Source: Megamerina dolium (taxonomy: Eukaryota > Arthropoda > Insecta > Diptera > Megamerinidae). Taken from it: 64,000 bases of DNA. Shown here piece after piece: positions 12,041-24,074 of the stretch; positions within the stretch are counted from its first letter, which is position 1; the number at the start of each line of letters is the position of its first letter. The notes beneath the pieces are model-generated. The model searched no databases. It saw nothing but the letters and a program-made list of their open reading frames with translations, and was not told the DNA's origin. The stretch covers positions 44,785,140-44,849,139 of the forward strand of contig OY978526.1 of assembly GCA_963854835.1 (NCBI GenBank), written 5' to 3'. The translations under genes were made by a program, and so were the position numbers.

Positions 12041-12200
12041 GTAGTCGGAAATAATATGGTATGACACCAGAATGCCACACCCTGTTCTTAATTGGACTAC
12101 CATACAAAGTTACGAAAATTTAAAAAAAAATTTTATCCGCTATAACTTGCGAACTATTTAGCGTAGGACAACCAAATTTAAGATGTGGATAAATATTATG
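12041..12200 (+). mobile_element. Helentron-like repeat fragment
   Basis: A partial copy of the interior unit of the mini-me/Helentron-like family: GTAGTCGGAAATAATATGG, then CATACAAAGTTACGAAAATT and the CTATAACTTGCGAACTATT segment, ending near GATGTGGATAAATATT. It has neither terminus. Confidence 0.8.
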
Positions 12201-12765
12201 TTATGTGACGAATCGTACGGAATCGGCTATTATACGTCAGTACATTCCAAAACTGTTAAAATTTAACACGCTCAACAGTTGGAACCTATTTTGTATAGAA
12301 AATATTGTTTTTGGTTCAATTCTGATATCACACTTTTATTCAAGAAGAGTTATATTGGTTGTGATTTCTGACATTCTGAAAGATCAAGGGATCAACTTTA
12401 ATATATAGGAGCAATTAAATTGCACACTGACATGGACTCACTTTGCAGTCTTCTCTAAGATTTAACTTTTCATATTTGTGGAGCTGATTTCAAACCATTC
12501 TTTATTAAAATTGGCAAACTCGCTCTTAAATATATCGCAGTCCATATTATAATTTACATTTATATTGTATTTTGTGAACGTCGAATTCTCATCTGAATCA
12601 AAGACAATTAATTTATTTACTCAATATCCCTATCTACATCATCTCTCAACAAATTATTAAAGTTAAAATGGTATTCGCGTAGTTCTTTTATGAAATTTGA
12701 CTTAACTATTTCAGTTTACTTTTAAAATGATATCACGTTCATTAAAATCGATCGCTGAACATATA
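12201..12765. other. No recognised gene
   Basis: AT-rich. A short AAATTTAACACGCTCAACAG segment near 12258-12277 resembles the SINE body, but it is too short to call. Confidence 0.4.
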
Positions 12766-14053
12766 CAAAGTGCGACAATTATGTATTAACTAGAATACAC
12801 AATTAAAAGACGATATCTGCTAATTTTTCGGTATATTTATTCGAAATATTCTCCTCCTGATTCAATACACTTGTTACATCGATTTAATAGTGATTCAAAC
12901 GCGTGTTCCAGCTCATTTTTCGGAATTGCCTCCAGTGCCCGCGTCGAAGCCCGTTGTATGATCTGAATGTCATCAAAAAAGCATCCTTTCAACTTCAATT
13001 TCAGTTTTGGGAACAAAAAGAAGTCGCACGGTGCCAAATCAGGTGAATACGGCCGGTGATTCAACACACAGACTTGATTCCGAGCCAAAAATTGACGAAC
13101 AATGAGTGCTGTGTGACTGTGTGCATTATCGTGCAACAGAGACCAAGTTTTTGGATAGCAGTATTCTGGTCGAACACGACGGATTCTGGACATCAAACAC
13201 TTCAAAACTTCGAGGTAACATGCGGAAGTAACTGCTTGACCAGTTGGAACAAATTCTTTGTGGATAATTCCTTTGCTATCGACGAATGTGATGAGCATTG
13301 TTTTGATTTTTGATGGAACTTTTGGTGTTTTTTGGCTTGTGGTGAGTTTTTTGATTTCCATTCCACACTTTGACGCTTGGTTTCTGGATCGTATTGGAAA
13401 CTCCATGTGTCATCACCCGTAACAATTGTTTTCAGGAAGTTTAGATCATTTTCTGCAGCTGCAACTATGTCTCTAGAATGACTGACTCTCATTAATTTTT
13501 GGTCCTCGGTCAATGTGTGTGGAACAAATCTCGCGCAGACCTTTGTTTTGCCCAAATCCTCGTGAAGAATGAGTCGGATAGTTTCTCAGTTATGTTTAAG
13601 GCCTCTTCCATCATTTTCACGGTCTTCTGAAATAAAATCACGAACTTTCTGGATCGGTTCCGGCGTCTGCACTGAAATTGGCCTTCCTTCTTTTATTTCA
13701 TATTCCAGCTACTCTCTGCCATCCACAAAGCGTTTTTGCCATATAAAAACATTTGATCTTGATAAACAAGCATCACCATACGCTTGCTGCATCATTCCGA
13801 ATGTTTCTGATAAACTTTTACCAATTTTTGCATGGAATTTAATGACCGCTCTTTGCTCCATGTTAAAATTTCAACATCAAACGAACACGTGTTTTGTAAA
13901 ATGAATATCAATAAACATTAAATGTCCACCAAATGCCATGAAATATTGACAGTTAGTAGAGGAAGGCTTCAAAAACACATGTGCTCACACATAGATGGCG
14001 CGCTTGGTTGCTGAGATATAATTCGAGTCTTAATACATAATTGTCCCACCTTC
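12766..14053 (-). mobile_element. mariner element with both TIRs (inactive)
   Basis: The element is 1,288 bp long, the usual mariner size. Terminal inverted repeats are visible: the left end starts CAAAGTGCGACAATTATG at 12766, and the right end, reverse-complemented, starts GAAGGTGGGACAATTATG. Both continue into TATTAA. TA dinucleotides flank both ends (12764-12765 and 14054-14055), as expected for mariner insertion. The interior holds one transposase on the minus strand spanning 13861 to 12837. The two TIRs differ at several positions and the transposase is broken, so this is an old insertion. Confidence 0.93.
12837..13861 (-). pseudogene. mariner transposase pseudogene
   Basis: Spans about 341 codons, close to the usual 345 for mariner. 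The N-terminal HTH begins at the ATG at 13861 (MEQRAVIKFHAKIGKS) and loses its frame near 13700. The middle part (13202-13555) has the first catalytic aspartate in VTGDDTWSFQYDPETK. The C-terminal part (12837-13406) has the second in LLHDNAHSH and the third in YSPDLAPCDFF, with 34 residues between them, the D34D signature of mariner. The protein ends GGEYFE, also typical. At least two frameshifts separate these blocks. The enzyme would have cut at the TIRs and joined into TA sites. Confidence 0.92.
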
Positions 14054-14055
14054 TA

Positions 14056-16080
14056 TTTTCACTGGTCGAAAACCTATGCGTCGACTAGCTAGTATATCGT
14101 GAACTTCGCAATTTTGTATAATACAATGATAAACGTTGTTCTATCAAAAAGTAAATAAGGCAGAACGAACGACAAACGTATCACGAAAAAATCTTAGCTA
14201 GAACACTTTCATAAGGAGGGTCGTGTAGAACGGCTGCTTAACCAAACAGTAAAAAATCGTCCACCGGCTTGTTAGTACGATATTTGTTTAAAAATGTAAC
14301 GTAAATAGTTTTACTGTTTGAAATGTGTTGTCACTGAAAACCTCCTACTACTTTTTGCTGCATGTTATCTTGTCACCAAGTAACAAGTGTCAATCATCAC
14401 CAAGAAAATTCGACCGATTCCTTCAATCATTTTGCTCATATTGTTGAAAAATTGATTATGATATTTGAAAATATAGTAACAAAACATGAAATATTTGTAA
14501 TCGAACACTATCAATTCACAATACTCGTACCAGTCTTCTTTCACGTATATTACTTACTAAAATACAATGCAGCAAAAGGTAGAAAATAAGAATTTCAATT
14601 GATTTAGATCTTTTGCTATTCGCTCAACATGAGTAATTATAGCATTTGGTAAAGTCACAAAAATATTGATTACACCTTTACGTGTTGTTAACTTAAGCTA
14701 TTATTATGATAATCCATTGCAATAGAGTACCAACGTAAATATTGTATACATACATACTTGACAACAACGCAGCTTCTTCATCAGTTTCGACTATCGTTCG
14801 TAGTCCTTTTTAATGAAAGCTGACTATAAGTCGTACATCATCATTTTAAATAAATTTTCTAGCTTCCTACAGACATGAATCAATTTCAATTCTCTTTTGA
14901 ACATATGTACATATTGTATAATGATTACCTACTTATTATATGCTGCTACTTGCTGTTGTTCTTACTATTTATTATTACCTATTATTATTATACGAATACA
15001 AGCTGGTGCATACATAACATACTTGCACTGTATATATGGTACGTTTATCAACAACTATAGCTGCTATAAATTGTAAGTTGTGCAGTTTGCTTTTAAACAA
15101 GCTTCATACTTTATTTAGCAGATACTTTAACTGTCATCAATGTACTTTATTCATTGTCTACCTGCTCCCTTAAGACTTGTGCACTACACACACATATAGA
15201 TGGATGTATGTACATAAGTGGGTACCACCATTGGTGGGTCATAAAATGTTGTTAACAGCATCAATTTAAAAATCATAAAGTAAATATAAATTACACACAA
15301 TTATTTAATAATAGTGCATGGAGTAAATGTTAAGAGATGCTAGTACATATCATTAAAAAAAAAAAACTATATATGTAATCAGAGACATTTAAACAAACAA
15401 AACATTATAATTTACGGTGATGAAATTATTTTTTAAAAATTTAATTTACTATCAAAATAATATATAAATATGAAAATAATATAAATCGAATTACATTTGC
15501 GACAACATTTATTAATAAATTCGTTATAAACATTTAAATGTGGTATTATGATAAGCACTTGGGTTCTACCAGCAGGCTCCCATATTATTTCAGCTATATA
15601 GAATCCGAGGACAAACTGACAAGTCTGTGTTAAATGAAGCATAGAATAGATTCCGCATTTACCAATAACACTATTCGACAATAAAAAAAAGTACCTAAAA
15701 AGAAGTATGTTTTCCAGCCTAAGCTTGGCCTGCTAATCAAGAAAATGGAAGTCATTTATTTTTCCAAAGAAGCGTTTCCGAGATATTCGCAAAAACGATT
15801 TATCCATATAATATGATTTACACACCATTCGAGAGTCGTGGTCGTCTTTTTTCTGATAATGTGCCGCCTGTGTCAATTGAATTAAATTTGACTGAGTTAT
15901 ATGCGATGAAATTGGAAAAAAGACCCATTTTTCATATTTTTTGAAGATTACTCATTTTCAGTCGTCGGAAAATTTTAAGCATAATACTACTGAAATTAGG
16001 TGAGAAATGTAGAAGCTACTATGCATTAAGTGATGATAGGCAAATTATATTTTAGACACAAACACGTTTGTGTATGCAAT
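14056..16080. other. No recognised gene
   Basis: About 2 kb of AT-rich DNA. Small open stretches at 14362-14589, 14875-15060 and 15433-15681 carry no family signature and look like chance frames in low-GC sequence. Confidence 0.4.
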
Positions 16081-16200
16081 ATAAGTGCATGTAAAAATAA
16101 AGCTATCAAACTGAAACTTGGTACGTAAGGCTTTCTTTGGCAGAGAACTAATATATTTGAAAATGGGAGGAATCGGATGAAAATCTCGCTACTTCCCATA
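16080..16200 (+). repeat. Unclassified dispersed repeat, copy 1
   Basis: The segment AAACTGAAACTTGGTACGTA followed by AGAACTAATATATTTGAAAA and GGGAGGAATCGGATGAA has a close relative at 46150-46255 (ACTGAAACTTAGTACGTAAGG...GGGCGGAATCAGATGAA). The similarity starts with the word AAAGCTAT and ends after GATGAA. No coding capacity or terminal repeats were seen. Confidence 0.65.
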
Positions 16201-16811
16201 GGCTTCTTCTTCTTTCTTTAATCTCGAAAACTTACTTTTTTTGAGCTACTCGCAAAAGAGAAAAAAATTGTCGAGTCGTGAAATTTATTTATTTTTCAAC
16301 GTAGTCTCCTCTTAGCTCATGAATACATGAATACATGAACCCTTAAAAATGGCCAATTTTTCGTTGAATTCAAATCTTATAGCTTCGAACGATTTATGGA
16401 ATATTCGAAATATACTACAAAGAAGTCACAAATCCAACATCAAGGACTTGGCGGTTGTTTTAAAAAATAGTACATGTTCTCCGACAAAGCAAGGTAAATT
16501 AATAATACCACTCACTCTGGACGTTAGAACCGTTTAAGCAAAGATGTAACAACTGTTATTAAAAATGATAGATTTGGAAGAACTACTTTTATAAATCCTA
16601 CTCAGTAGCCCCTTCAATTAGCAAATCTAAAATATTTTGATTTCTACAATACACTAATAACAGCAGAAATTTTAATATTAGTTACCCTAGCATACGACAT
16701 TTTTTGATGGATTAAAGGAAAGGTTTTAAATATTTTCATAAATACTAATTGGATTCAAAAATGTCCAATATGTCATGCAGCAACAAAATAATATTTAACA
16801 ACTAAAGATAC
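16201..16811. other. No recognised gene
   Basis: AT-rich. A GGAGACTACGTTGAAAAATAA string on the minus strand around 16290-16315 resembles the end of a mariner-type transposase (GDYVEK) but has no supporting context. Confidence 0.35.
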
Positions 16812-17817
16812 AAAAATCTCCTTACAGTCGGCTGAGGCCGAATAAATTATACCCTTCATATGAAGATTTATATATAACAAATTTACTCGAATATCCATCT
16901 TTTTCTTTTATTTCCACTTTTCGAGAAACAATTTTAACATATTCTACTAATTTACATCCGAAATATGGTTGACTTTGACGAAGTACTTTGTATGTTATGA
17001 GGGTTGTAAAAGGGATAACTTAAAGGATTTTAAGATAATTCCGAGGCATAGTATGAAAACTATATAAAAAGTGGGCGTGGCTTACCTCTTTCTTTTTTTC
17101 ACACCTTAAATTTGGTTGACCTACGTTGAATAGTTTGTAAGTTATGACCGTTAACTTTTTTTTTAATTTTCGCAACTTTGTATGGGACACCCAAGAAGGA
17201 GCGGTCGTGGACCATTGATTTTCTGCCATATTATTTTCAACTGCCGTGTTAATCTAAGTGTCAATTATGGTTATTCTGGACAGAAGATTGTAGAAGTTAC
17301 AGCTGTTTCAATTTAAAAGAAGTACTGACACTTTGTATGGGAGCTACGCTAAAAGGCGTAGGCGTGACTCACCCATTTTTGGCGAGATTATATAGTAGTA
17401 TAATATAACTCTACGTGCTAAATATTGTTGTCCCAGATGGTATATAAAGTCAGTTATAGCAAGATAAAAATTTTGAAAATTCCGAGGTTAATCGGTTGGG
17501 CGTGGCTATTGACCGATCATGCCCAATATTAATCCCCTCCGTACCCTTGGATCATAGGTTACTTGTGCCAAATTTTGTCAAAATATCTCAATATTTGCTC
17601 AAGTTATCGTGCGAACCAGCCAGGTGACAGACAGACAGACGGACGGACGGACGGACGGACGGACAGACGGACATCGTTAAATCGAAAATCGATTTCGATC
17701 GAAATCGATCACGAATATATATCTATATCTATATCTCCGGAGATTCCTTCAAGTGGTCACAAACATCTGACCCAAGTGAATATACCTTGCATATTGCATT
17801 ATGCGGGGTATTAAAAT
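16812..17817 (-). mobile_element. Helentron-like repeat D, both ends present
   Basis: On the minus strand this copy runs from TTAATACCCCGCATAATGC at the right to the 3' hairpin at 16830-16845, where GGCTGAGGCC replaces the usual GGCTGGGGCC. It has a (GTCY)n tract at 17627-17670, the CTCCGGAGAT core at 17736, one set of interior units and no long TA tract. The left inverted end reads ATTATACCCTTCATATGAAG, one base off the consensus. At about 1 kb it is a shorter-form family member. Confidence 0.8.
17627..17672. repeat. (GTCY)n tract in repeat D
   Basis: A run of ACAG/ACGG tetranucleotides (CTGT/CCGT on the other strand). The same position in other family members carries between about 6 and 14 units, so length differs from copy to copy. 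Confidence 0.93.
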
Positions 17818-17963
17818 TGATATTTTCAAAGCAAAGCAACAGCCATGGCGAACAGAATTAATTAATAAAATATGTAATTAGTGACTAAGATTGCTCTGTA
17901 AAATTTAAGTAGAATACTTATTGTGAGTTTCTCCGATGGCATTCTTAGCATTTAAACAAAAAA

Positions 17964-19335
17964 AAAATCTCCTTACAGTCGGCTGGGGCCGACCAAATTA
18001 TACCCTGCATATGTAGAGGTATATATAAAAAGTTTGCTCGTATATCCATCCTTTTCTTCCACTACTTTGTATAGGACCTACATTAAGAAGCAGGAGTACC
18101 TCACCAATTTTGGAGGATCAATTTCTGACTATAATACTAAACTACATAGGTTGCAATGGGTTGACCTAGACGTATTAATTAGTAAGTTATATTTGTTTTA
18201 ATATTTAAGATAAATCCGAGACTTTGTACGGAAGCTATATAAAAAGTGGGCGTGACGTATCTCTTTCTGGTACATCTAATTAATTTTTCAATATCAATCC
18301 ACACCTTAAATTTGGTTGTCCTACGCTAAATGGTTTGTAAGTTATGGAGCTTAAAAGTTTTAGTTTAATTCCCTTGACTTTGTATGGGAGACTCATGAAG
18401 GAGTGGGCGTGGCACACTGATTTTCTGCCAGATTTTTGCCGACTACGATATTAATTCAAGTGTCAATTATGGTTATTTTAGGCAGAAGATTCCCGAAGTT
18501 ACAGCTGTTTCAATTTAAAATTTGTATGGGGGCTACAATAAACAGTGGGCGTGGTGCGCCCATTTTCTGTGAGCCTAGTTGCTCGTACAATACTAATCCA
18601 CACCTTAATTCTCATTGTCCTACGCTAAATGGTTTATAAGTTATGGAGCTTAAAATTTTAATTTAATTCCCTTGACTTTGTATGGGAGACTCATGAACGA
18701 GTGGCGTGGCACTTTGATTTTCTGCCAGATTTTTGCCGACTACGATATTAATCTAAGTGTCAATTATGGTTATTCTGGACAGAAGATTGGCGAAGTTACA
18801 GCTGTTTCAATTTAAAATTTATATGGGGGTTACGATAAACAGTGGACGTGGTGCGCCCATTTTCTGTGAGCCTAGTTGCTCGTACAATACTAATCCACAC
18901 CTTAAATCTCGTTATTCTACGCTAAATAGTTTGCAAGTTATAACCGGTAACATTTTTTTAATTTCCGCAACTTTGTATGGGAGACCCAAAAAGGAGTGGG
19001 CGTGGCACACTGATTTTCTGCCATATTATTTCTCACTGACATGTTAATCTAAGTGTCAATTATGGTTATTCTGGACAGAAGATTGTAGAAGTTACAGCTG
19101 TTTCAATTTAAAAGAAGTACAGACACTTTGTATGAGAGCTACGCTAAAAAGTAGGCGTGGCTCAACCACTTTTGGCGAGGTTATATAGTAGTATAATATA
19201 AGTCTATGTGCCAAATATTGTTGTCCAAAGTGGTATATTATGTGAGTTATAGCAAGTTAATAATTTTGAAAATTTCGAGGTTAGTCGCTTTGAATGCTTG
19301 GTGTGGGAGTGGTTATTGACCGATCATGCCCAATA
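17964..19335 (-). mobile_element. Helentron-like repeat E, 3' part (split by the RTE insertion)
   Basis: Begins with the 3' end of the element on the minus strand: AAATCTCCTTACAGTCGGCTGGGGCCGAC and then the ATACCCTGCATATG inverted end. It continues through several interior units, each with a GTGGGCGTGG box (18248, 18398, 18546, 18996 and others), to CCGATCATGCCCAATATCAAT. There the sequence switches to the RTE element at about 19331. The missing 5' part resumes at 22518. Confidence 0.85.
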
Positions 19336-21213
19336 TCAATATCCTCCAGCGAGTTCCGAATATAACACCTTCTTAGCTGGAGCGTGTTCTTCCATTCGCT
19401 CGACATGACCTAGCCAGCGCAGCCGCTGGATTTTGATGCGCTTTACTATGTCAATATCGGCATATAGCTCGTACAGCTCATGGTTGTACCTTATTCGGTA
19501 CTCGCCACCAACGCAAATAGGTCCAAAGATCCTGCGTAGGACCTTTCTCTCGAAAACTCCAAGCATTCGCTCATCCGAGATGGAAATTGTCCAGGCTTCA
19601 GCGCCATATGTTAGGACAGGCATGATGAGAGACTTGTAGAGTGTAGTTTTCGTTCTTCGAGAGAGGGCTCGACTTTTCAATTGCTTACTCAGCCCAAAGT
19701 AACACCTGTTAGCAAGAGTTATCCTACGCATGATCTCCAAGCTGACGTCATTACTGCTGTTAATGCTGGTTCCAAGATAGACAAAGTCCCTTACTACTTC
19801 AAAAGCGTAGTTGTCAACAGTGACGTGCTGTCCAAGACGCCGGGACTCTTTGTTTGTTGACACTAGATACTTCGTCTTGCCCTCGTTCACCGTGAGACCC
19901 ATCCGACGCGACTCTCTTTCCAAATCTGAGAATGCTGCACTGACTGCTCGCGTGTTCATGCCGAATTTGTCAATATCGTCGGCATACGCTAACAGCATGA
20001 CACTTTTGTTGAAGATAGTGCCATTATCTCGTAGATCAGCAGCTCGTATTATTTTCTCCATAATAAGATTGAAGAAGTCGCACGATAACGAATCACCTTG
20101 TCTGAAACCCCGTTCGGTATTAAACGGTGCGGAGAGGTCCTTCCCAATTTTCACTGCACAACGGGAGTTATGCAGTGTCATTCTACAAAGTCGAATGAGC
20201 TTTGCAGGAATACCGAACTCAGACATTGTTGCATAGAGGTAATCCCTTACCGGACTGTCGAAAGCGGCTTTATAATCAACAAATAGGTGGTGTGTGTCGA
20301 TCTGTTTTTCTTGGGTCTTCTCCAGGATTTGGCGCAGTATGAAAATCTGGTCGATGGTGGATTTACCAGGTCTGAAGCCACACTGATAAGGTCCAATCAG
20401 GTTGCTGAGCATAGGCTTCAACCTTTCACACAGTACGCTCGATAGAACCTTATACGCGATGCTCAGGAGACTTATTCCACGGTAGTTGGCGCAAATTGTG
20501 GGGTCTCCTTTTTTATGTACAGGACAGAGAACACTGAGCCTCCAATCATCAGGCATGCTTTCATCCGACCATATTCTGCTTATGAGCTGGTGCATGCGGG
20601 TGAGCAGCTCATCGCCTCCGGTCTTAAACAACTCGGCAGGCAGGCCATCAGCACCTGCAGCTTTGTTGTTCTTCAGCCTTAAAATGGCCGTTTCAACCTC
20701 GTCATAGTCGGGTGGTGGAACATCAACACCATCATCTGTAATTGGGGTCATCGGGCAATCTCCTCCACTGGTGGAATTGTTCGTAGCATCGCCATTCAGT
20801 AACGTGGAGAAGTGTTCCCTCCATAGGCTCAGTACACTCTGGACATCTGTAACCAGATTCCCATTTCCATCACGACAAGTAGAGGCTCCGGGATTTAAAC
20901 CTCCACTTAGGCGCTTGATCTTTTCGAAGAATTTTCGAGTCTCATTCTTGTCGGTACACATCTCTATCTCCTCACACTCGCGTCTTTCCAACTCCCTCTT
21001 CTTGCGCCTGAAAAGACGTCTCTCTGCACTCCTTTTCTCTCTATACCGCTCCTTAACAGCTCGCGTTGCGCCTGCACGCAGGGTTTTTCTGTAGGCGGCG
21101 TCTTTCTCTGCGGCAGCGTCGCGACACTCCTGATCATACCACTCATTCCTCAGAGGCCGGTAGTAACCGATTGGAGAGTCATGGAGTGGGATATATGTGT
21201 CCACCGTGCGCAT
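19336..21213 (-). pseudogene. RTE-like reverse transcriptase ORF part, open for 625 codons
   Basis: Covers linker, RT and thumb. The linker has a highly charged helix at about residues 55-85. RT motifs in order: LRLKNNKAAGADGLPAELF (178-196), CPVHKKGD...NYRGISLLS (230-251), QCGFRPGKSTIDQI (277-290), FVDYKAAFDS (311-320), GFRQGDSLSCDFF (369-381) and the catalytic YADD at 410-413. A C-terminal AEAWTIS...LRWLGHVERM segment follows near 560-605. All core residues look intact. The first 13 residues are out-of-frame readthrough, because the true ORF entered from the endonuclease frame before the deletion near 21175. The stop codon at the low-coordinate end comes from the flanking repeat, so the native C terminus is lost. 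Confidence 0.93.
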
Positions 21214-22172
21214 GTATCATCAAGTGGGGGAGTGTTCTGCATAAGCAGATCCGATAGTCGAGTGGAAAATGCATCTGCTGTCTCTGGTGATCGCAGCTTA
21301 CTGACGTCGAGCTTTCTCTGTGTGGGACTTCTCTTGTTATTTGCGACACATAAGCGTGTGCGCACCTTAGCTGCAACAAGGTAGTGATCCGAGTCGATGT
21401 TGGCACCACGGATCGATTTCACGTCCATCACACTGGAAGCATGCCTTCCGTCAATCACCACATGATCAATTTGGTTTCTTGTACGATGATCTGGAGACAG
21501 CCATGTCGCTTTGTGGATGTCGAGATGCTGGAATCTGGTACCACCAATTACCATGTTTCGTGCTGCGGCGAAGTCGATCAGCCTCATTCCGTTATCGGAG
21601 GTGTTCTGGTGGAGGCTGAATTTTCCGACAGTTGGACCAAAGGTACCTTCCTTGCCCACCCTGGCATTAAAGTCGCCAAGCACGATTTTGATATCGTGGC
21701 GGGGGCAGCGGTCATAAGCTTCTTCGAGGCGCTGAAAGAAGCTCTCCTTGGTCACATTGTCCTTCTCATCCGTCGGAGCGTGGGCACATATAAGGCTGAT
21801 GTTGAAAAATTTTGCCTTGATGCGGATTGTGGCCAGCCGTTCGTTCACAGGCGTGAACTGTGAGACAAGATGTCGTAGTCTCTTGCTGACCAAATATCCA
21901 CATCCTAATTCGTGCCTTTCAGCATGGCCACTGTAGTAGATGTCACAGGACGCTCTTTTGGAGCAGCCCTGTCCTGGCCATCGCATTTCCTGGAGAGCGG
22001 TGATGTCAGCTCTGTATTTTTCGAGGACATCAACCAGCTGGATAGAGGCACCCTCCCTATAAAGGGACCGGACATTCCAGGTGCATATCCGTAAATCATT
22101 GTCCTTTTTTCGTTTGCGGGGGTCATCAACAAAAGCGGTAGTCCTTATCCGAGGCATTTTAGTTTTTTTCAT
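21150..22172 (-). pseudogene. RTE-like endonuclease ORF part, frameshifted at its end
   Basis: 340 codons from an ATG followed by a basic KKTKMPRIR leader. The endonuclease motifs are complete: CTWNVRSLYR (30-39), QEMRWPGQG (61-69), LGDFNARVG (165-173), TWLSPDHRTRNQIDHV (223-238) and DSDHYLVAAKV (260-270). The essential aspartates and histidine missing from the copy at 28-1230 are present here. The frame leaves register near residue 330, where ACTCTCC replaces a longer segment encoding TTAAEEV. The 13-bp net deletion disconnects it from the RT frame at 19336-21213. The start codon is shared with the copy at 1230 and is the likely genuine start. Confidence 0.93.
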
Positions 22173-22517
22173 TGGGGGGGTTTTTTATGTGGCGGGTCCC
22201 AAACCCAACGCACAACCTCTAACCGAGGAGATTTTCGCCACTCACTTCAGCCGCCTCCCAGCGGGTGCCAGGAAGACGTTGCCCGGTGGTCGCCACATGG
22301 AGGGCCCCCATTAATAATAATGAAAGCGCCGTCACATAGTAAGCAGAGCAAGCTATATGACTACCCCTCATTAACAAATAAAGGTATCATCACATAGCGC
22401 TCAGATCAAACTACATGACAGCCAGTGAGTTGACTTGCGATGAGTTCAACAAGGATTGCGCTAGCCCCACCCAGTTGAGGCAGTTAGACACGTTAACTTG
22501 CGAAAACACCACCAGAC

Positions 22518-22762
22518 CACCTGGATCATAGATTACTTATGCCAAATTTCATCGAAATAGCTCAATATTTACTCAAGTTATCGTGCGAACCAGCCAGGTG
22601 ACAGACAGACGGACGGACGGACGGACATCGTTAAATCGAAAATTTAATCGACGCTGATCACGAATATATATCTATGTCTATATCTCCGGAGATTCCTTCA
22701 AGTGGACACAAACATCTGACCGAAATGAATATACCATGCATATTGCATTATGCAGGGTATAA
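22518..22762 (-). mobile_element. Helentron-like repeat E, 5' part
   Basis: Resumes the split repeat: CTGGATCATAGATTACTTATGCC, a short (GTCY)n tract at 22600-22626, CTCCGGAGATTCC, and the 5' end CATATTGCATTATGCAGGGTATAA. Compared with uninterrupted copies such as 31382-32981, about 7-8 bp (GTACCCT region) are missing between the two halves. Confidence 0.85.
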
Positions 22763-23156
22763 AAAAACAAAAAACAAAAGGTAGAATATGCTAATATGTA
22801 GATAGACAAATACACTCGTGTATAGGATCTTGCGCAATAGGTGTCACTATACTTTTCTAATGCATTTCGGATCTTCGTATTAAAATTTTTATAATATTAC
22901 TCATTACCTGGAAATTATTAATGATTTATCTAACACTGAATTGCCTATAATTTGATATACTTAAGGTCAGCTTTGCAATGCGCGTTCAACTTAAGTTTGT
23001 CGTTTAAAATTGATTTGTATGTTTTTAGTCAAACTAAGTTTAAATGCCCAATCTAGCGGGGTTATACCAAGTTTAATCCATCAGTTGTTTAGCGTTCTAT
23101 TCTTCCGCTTCAGTATATCTTTTCTTGCTGGCACAATTTCTCAAAGGCATTTTAAT
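22763..23156. other. No recognised feature
   Basis: A 394-bp AT-rich spacer between two Helentron-like repeats in opposite orientation. No frame or repeat was identified. Confidence 0.4.
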
Positions 23157-23913
<757 letters not shown>

Positions 23914-24074
23914 TAGTACAATATACAGATATTCCATAATTTGGTTTGAACTGAGTTTAAATTGAAACTCCATTCACGTAAACTTAGTTTAAACCTAGTT
24001 TAAACTCGTACTGAAAAACTGACCCTTAGATATATAGTGAAAAGATTGGTCTTTGAAACTTGATATGCTGAAAA

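Larger units (their letters stand above)
19331..22518 (-). mobile_element. RTE-like LINE copy 2, nearly full length, nested in repeat E
   Basis: The longest RTE-like copy in the window, about 3.19 kb on the minus strand: 5' UTR (about 22173-22518), endonuclease, linker and RT. The last roughly 50 codons and the short 3' UTR with its AAG tail, present at 10150-10345, are missing. The sequence stops at the AGG codon pair of SELAGG and passes straight into repeat E. Inside the element the main damage is a 13-bp net deletion near 21175. Apart from these two lesions the coding region is open, which makes it much younger than the relics elsewhere in the window. Its 5' UTR extends about 70 bp beyond that of the copy at 1-1503. 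Confidence 0.93.

Noticed and set aside
12250..12285. SINE body fragment (AAATTTAACACGCTCAACAG)
   Set aside because: About 20 bp of similarity is too little to call an insertion.
16285..16330. Possible mariner-type transposase end (GGDYVEK-like) on the minus strand
   Set aside because: Only about ten residues match and no upstream transposase blocks were seen.
17563..17814. Asp-Gly-Arg-Thr repeat frame over the GTCY tract (also 61027-61239)
   Set aside because: Translation of a tetranucleotide repeat within a non-coding mobile element.
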